Of a stretch of DNA of 8,379 nucleotides, positions 6,586-8,379 are shown in pieces. Where the stretch lies: NCBI GenBank assembly GCA_903879875.1, contig CAIRNC010000240.1, positions 1 to 8,379 on the forward strand, written 5' to 3'. Each line of letters starts with the position of its first letter. The stretch's first letter is position 1. The notes beneath the pieces are model-generated. The model searched no databases. It was given only the letters and a program-made list of their open reading frames with translations, and was not told the DNA's origin. Made by a program: the position numbers and the translations under genes. Origin of the DNA: an uncultured Bacteroidota bacterium. Lineage in GTDB: Bacteria; Bacteroidota; Bacteroidia; Flavobacteriales; Flavobacteriaceae.

Positions 6586-7424
6586 TTTTAGTCACAGGAG
6601 CCAATGGTCAATTGGGACAAGCGTTGCAATTTATTGCAGGAAATTACCCAGAAATAACGTTTGTATTTTGTGATTCAAAAAAGTTAGACATTACAAATGC
6701 TGACAGTATTGATGCCATTTTCCAAGAAGTAAAACCCGATTTTTGTATCAATGCGGCAGCTTACACGGCGGTTGATAAAGCCGAAAGCGAACCTGAAAAA
6801 GCTTATTTAATAAATGTATCAGGAGCTGAAAACGTAGCAATAGCCTGCAAAGCACACACGACCACTTTACTTCATGTTTCGACTGATTTTGTTTTTGATG
6901 GTACAAAAACAACACCCTACACTGAAGAGGACATTCCAAATCCTACTGGTATTTATGGGCAAACCAAATTAGAGGGCGAAAAAGCCATTCAGGCTATTCT
7001 TGAACATTATTATATAATTAGAACGTCATGGGTTTATTCCCAATTTGGGGCTAATTTCATGAAAACCATGTTGCGTTTGGGCTCAGAAAGTGACACCTTG
7101 TCCGTTGTAAACGACCAAATAGGCACACCAACCCACGCTGTCGATTTAGCAGAAGCACTCATTAAAATGATTTGTCACACTGAGCGCAGTCGAAGTGTGT
7201 CTAATTATGGTATCTATAACTTCAGTAACGAAGGGCAATGCAGTTGGTTTGATTTTGCTAAAAAAATATTTGAAGTAAACAATATCGCCATAGACTTAAA
7301 ACCGATTCCTACTTCGAGTTATCCTACACCAGCACAAAGACCAAAATTCAGTGTTTTAGATAAAACAAAGATTAGAACCGCTTTTGGAATTGAAATATTG
7401 GATTGGGAAGAGCGCTTGGAGTAA
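6579..7424 (+). CDS. rmlD: dTDP-4-dehydrorhamnose reductase, with repeat-derived insertion
   Basis: NAD(P)H-dependent reduction of dTDP-4-keto-L-rhamnose to dTDP-L-rhamnose, the last step of the pathway. This extended SDR of 281 residues has the Rossmann motif TGANGQLG (6-13), DITN (37-40), NAAAYTAVDKAE (58-69), STDFVFDG (101-108), the catalytic pair in YGQTK (Tyr126 and Lys130), RTSWVY (148-153), NDQIGTPTHAVDLA (178-191) and RPKFSVLD (254-261). Residues 199-207 (CHTERSRSV) are foreign to the family and are encoded by a palindromic repeat; they fall between LIKMI and SNYGIYNFSNEG, probably in a surface loop, so activity may survive. The C-terminus ends at DWEERLE, apparently about ten residues earlier than many relatives (from memory). 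The ATG at 6579 overlaps the rmlC stop. This is the last gene of the operon; a probable terminator follows. Confidence 0.95.
   Translation: MVVLVTGANGQLGQALQFIAGNYPEITFVFCDSKKLDITNADSIDAIFQEVKPDFCINAAAYTAVDKAESEPEKAYLINVSGAENVAIACKAHTTTLLHVSTDFVFDGTKTTPYTEEDIPNPTGIYGQTKLEGEKAIQAILEHYYIIRTSWVYSQFGANFMKTMLRLGSESDTLSVVNDQIGTPTHAVDLAEALIKMICHTERSRSVSNYGIYNFSNEGQCSWFDFAKKIFEVNNIAIDLKPIPTSSYPTPAQRPKFSVLDKTKIRTAFGIEILDWEERLE
7174..7200. repeat. Short palindromic repeat inserted in frame in rmlD
   Basis: A 27-nt block with the outer inverted repeat CACACT (7176-7181) / AGTGTG (7194-7199) and a competing inner one, ACTG (7179-7182) / CAGT (7187-7190), around the tetraloop AGCG. The core, CACTGAGCGCAGTCGAAGTG, matches a short dispersed repeat I remember from many Bacteroidota genomes, whose translation gives HTERSRS-like peptides in otherwise unrelated proteins. 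It is more GC-rich than its surroundings, keeps the reading frame, and adds the peptide CHTERSRSV to RmlD. Confidence 0.75.
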
Positions 7425-7430
7425 ATACAT

Positions 7431-7469
7431 GCTGTTTTAATTGCCAATTAATTAAATAAACAGTTTTTT
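7431..7469 (+). terminator. Probable intrinsic terminator after rmlD
   Basis: Seven nucleotides after the rmlD stop begins an imperfect hairpin. CTGTTT (7432-7437) pairs with AAACAG (7458-7463), the stem can continue inward through TAATT/AATTA with a bulge, and the 3' arm runs directly into six T residues (7464-7469). The stem is AT-rich and weak, but its position and the T-run fit the end of the rml operon. Confidence 0.5.
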
Positions 7470-7504
7470 AATTAAGTTATATTTTTAGCTTTACAAAAAA
7501 AATA

Positions 7505-7512
7505 TAACTTTG
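7505..7512 (+). promoter_or_regulatory. Promoter -7 box for the small lipoprotein gene
   Basis: TAACTTTG is an exact match to TAnnTTTG, 22 nt before the ATG at 7535, predicting a leader of about 15-18 nt. The -33 region is only a T-rich stretch (TTTTTAG, 7482-7488) without a clear TTG. Together with the terminator just upstream, it suggests a separate transcription unit. Confidence 0.55.
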
Positions 7513-7534
7513 CACAAAATTTAAAATAATTAAA

Positions 7535-8074
7535 ATGAAAACAAAATTAATTTTTATTACATTCCTTGTTGCAGCGATTTCCTTTTCATGTAAAAATGAT
7601 TCAAAAAAAACAGAAGAAATATTACCAGAAGAAAAATTAATTACATTTGATGTTACAACTGATGTAATTGTTAAAAAAGATGATGATTTAATTATTTATT
7701 ACAAAGACGGAACGAATGAATGGTTTGATGAAAGACATGCAGTTTGGAACCATGTTAAAGGAAGCAATAATTTGCAAACTATAACTTTTCATTTACCTGA
7801 GGGTGTATTACCTAATAATATAAGGTTTGATTTTAGTAAAAACCCACTACAAGATCCTATAAAAATTTCGAGAATTAAAATTAGTTATCAAAAAAATTCA
7901 TTTGAAGTAAGAGAAGATGACATTTTAAATTATTTTGAAGTTAACGAATACGTTAAATATGACAAAAACACAAAGCTTTATACAACTTCAAAAGATTCTA
8001 AGGGGGTTTATGATCCTTTTTTACAGATTACAATGAAATTCTATAATGAAATGGACAAAGTGAATAAGAATTAA
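7535..8074 (+). CDS. Small putative lipoprotein of unknown function
   Basis: I do not recognise a named family. The 179-residue protein has a clear type II signal: MKTKLIFITFLVAAISFSC with lipid-acceptor Cys19, followed by a Lys/Asp/Glu-rich tether (KNDSKKTEEILPEE). The mature part (about 35-170) alternates hydrophobic strands and turns, for example TFDVTTDVIVKKDDDLIIYY, TITFHLPEG, NNIRFDFSKNP and IKISRIKISYQ, which suggests a beta-sandwich. The pattern 'LRFDFG-NP-...-IKIKSI-I-Y' resembles extracellular beta domains I remember near O-antigen and membrane glycosyltransferase genes in Bacteroidota, so binding of a glycan is conceivable but unproven. There is no enzymatic motif. The start is set by the signal peptide and the -7 box 22 nt upstream. 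The gene is clearly more AT-rich than the rml genes, stands between two terminators, and precedes a probable O-antigen polymerase/ligase gene. Confidence 0.8.
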   Translation: MKTKLIFITFLVAAISFSCKNDSKKTEEILPEEKLITFDVTTDVIVKKDDDLIIYYKDGTNEWFDERHAVWNHVKGSNNLQTITFHLPEGVLPNNIRFDFSKNPLQDPIKISRIKISYQKNSFEVREDDILNYFEVNEYVKYDKNTKLYTTSKDSKGVYDPFLQITMKFYNEMDKVNKN

Positions 8075-8090
8075 TATTAATTCCTTTAAT

Positions 8091-8138
8091 AAAAGAATCA
8101 AAAAAGGTAAAATAAACACTTCCTTTTTTGATTTTTTT
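8091..8138 (+). terminator. Strong intrinsic terminator, possibly bidirectional
   Basis: A perfect 12-bp inverted repeat, AATCAAAAAAGG (8096-8107) and CCTTTTTTGATT (8122-8133), surrounds a 14-nt loop and ends in a T-run (8132-8138). Pairing can extend outward to 17 bp with one G-U pair (8091-8095 with 8134-8138). It begins 16 nt after the lipoprotein stop. The A-run on the 5' side means it could also stop transcription from the other direction, although no minus-strand gene is seen downstream. Confidence 0.85.
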
Positions 8139-8164
8139 ATTTATATACACATAATTAAATTGAA

Positions 8165-8379
8165 ATGCTTAATTTAAAAAACTTATATATTCTTCTTTTT
8201 TTTGTTGGATTATTTTTCTTTCCTTTTAATTCGTTTGATGGGTTAAAATTTTTAGGAGAATATAAAAATGAATCTGGGGCGTATTTTTTTTTAATTGGTT
8301 TTCTTTTTTTGATAATAGACTCAATTTATAAGGGGAAAATTTACATGCCTTTTAATCGAACTATTTTTCAAGTGTTAAT
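8165..8379 (+). CDS. Putative O-antigen polymerase/ligase (Wzy/WaaL-like) membrane protein, N-terminal fragment
   Basis: The frame is open from ATG 8165 to the right edge, giving 71 residues of what should be a protein of several hundred residues with 10-12 membrane helices. The first helix is at about residues 7-20 (LYILLFFVGLFFFPFNSF) and a second at about 42-54 (AYFFLIGFLFLIIDSIY), separated by a short loop (DGLKFLGEYKNES), with a basic turn (KGKIYMPFNRT) after it. The pattern 'FxGLFFxPFNSxxGxxFLGEYxxES' is one I associate with Flavobacterium O-antigen ligase/polymerase-like proteins. Such a protein would polymerise repeat units under control of a Wzz-type protein, like the one at 4103-5119, or ligate them to lipid A core. 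The start is the first ATG after the terminator, with an A/T-rich leader. No convincing -7 box is seen between the terminator and this ATG, so its promoter is unclear. The defining periplasmic loop lies outside the window. Confidence 0.65.
   Translation, partial: MLNLKNLYILLFFVGLFFFPFNSFDGLKFLGEYKNESGAYFFLIGFLFLIIDSIYKGKIYMPFNRTIFQVL

Noticed and set aside
7174..7200. Frameshift or pseudogene status for rmlD
   Set aside because: The repeat insertion keeps the reading frame, and all motifs before and after it are intact, including the catalytic YxxxK and the RPKFSVLD segment.
7448..7475. Inverted repeat TTAATTAAA / TTTAATTAA in the gap after rmlD
   Set aside because: It is made only of A and T, is very weak as a hairpin, and overlaps a better terminator structure (7431-7469). 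Such repeats are expected by chance at this composition.
1..8379. CRISPR array, tRNA/rRNA genes, insertion sequence, prophage or toxin-antitoxin module
   Set aside because: No regularly spaced direct repeats, cloverleaf or rRNA-like sequence, transposase/integrase motifs, or small paired toxin-antitoxin genes were seen on either strand.

Overview
The window looks like a chromosomal piece of a Flavobacterium-like member of the Bacteroidota. The evidence is a low-GC sequence, A/T-rich leaders without Shine-Dalgarno motifs, several exact matches to the Bacteroidota -7 promoter box (TAnnTTTG), and protein families typical of Flavobacteriia. All family names come from reading motifs; no search was run.

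Layout. (1) 1-917, minus strand: the N-terminal 305 residues of a LolC/E-type (FtsX/MacB fold) ABC transporter permease, running off the left edge and starting at TTG. (2) 1015-2307, plus: a lipoprotein of the DUF1343/NamZ exo-N-acetylmuramidase family, divergent from the permease. (3) 2401-7424, plus: a tightly packed probable operon. It holds a 563-residue protein of unknown role with a nucleoside-phosphorylase-like C-terminal domain (probably the family I remember as DUF6909), a Wzz-like two-TM chain-length protein, then rmlA, rmlC and rmlD for dTDP-L-rhamnose. rmlB is not in the window. A probable terminator follows rmlD. (4) 7535-8074, plus: a small very AT-rich lipoprotein gene with its own promoter and a strong terminator. 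(5) 8165-8379, plus: the first 71 residues of a membrane protein that looks like an O-antigen polymerase/ligase, cut by the right edge.

Together, regions 3-5 look like the beginning of a surface-polysaccharide (O-antigen or capsule) locus: sugar-nucleotide supply, chain-length control, then strain-variable genes including a polymerase/ligase. Regions 1-2 are envelope housekeeping genes flanking it.

The most unusual points are two short interspersed repeats and one unexplained gene. A palindromic repeat lies in frame inside rmlD and adds about nine residues (CHTERSRSV). A second, GC-rich palindromic repeat occupies the leader directly before the rmlC start codon. The first gene of the operon appears to be a phosphorylase-fold enzyme with an uncharacterised N-terminal half. 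I do not see a wholly new multi-gene system, CRISPR array, prophage or insertion sequence.
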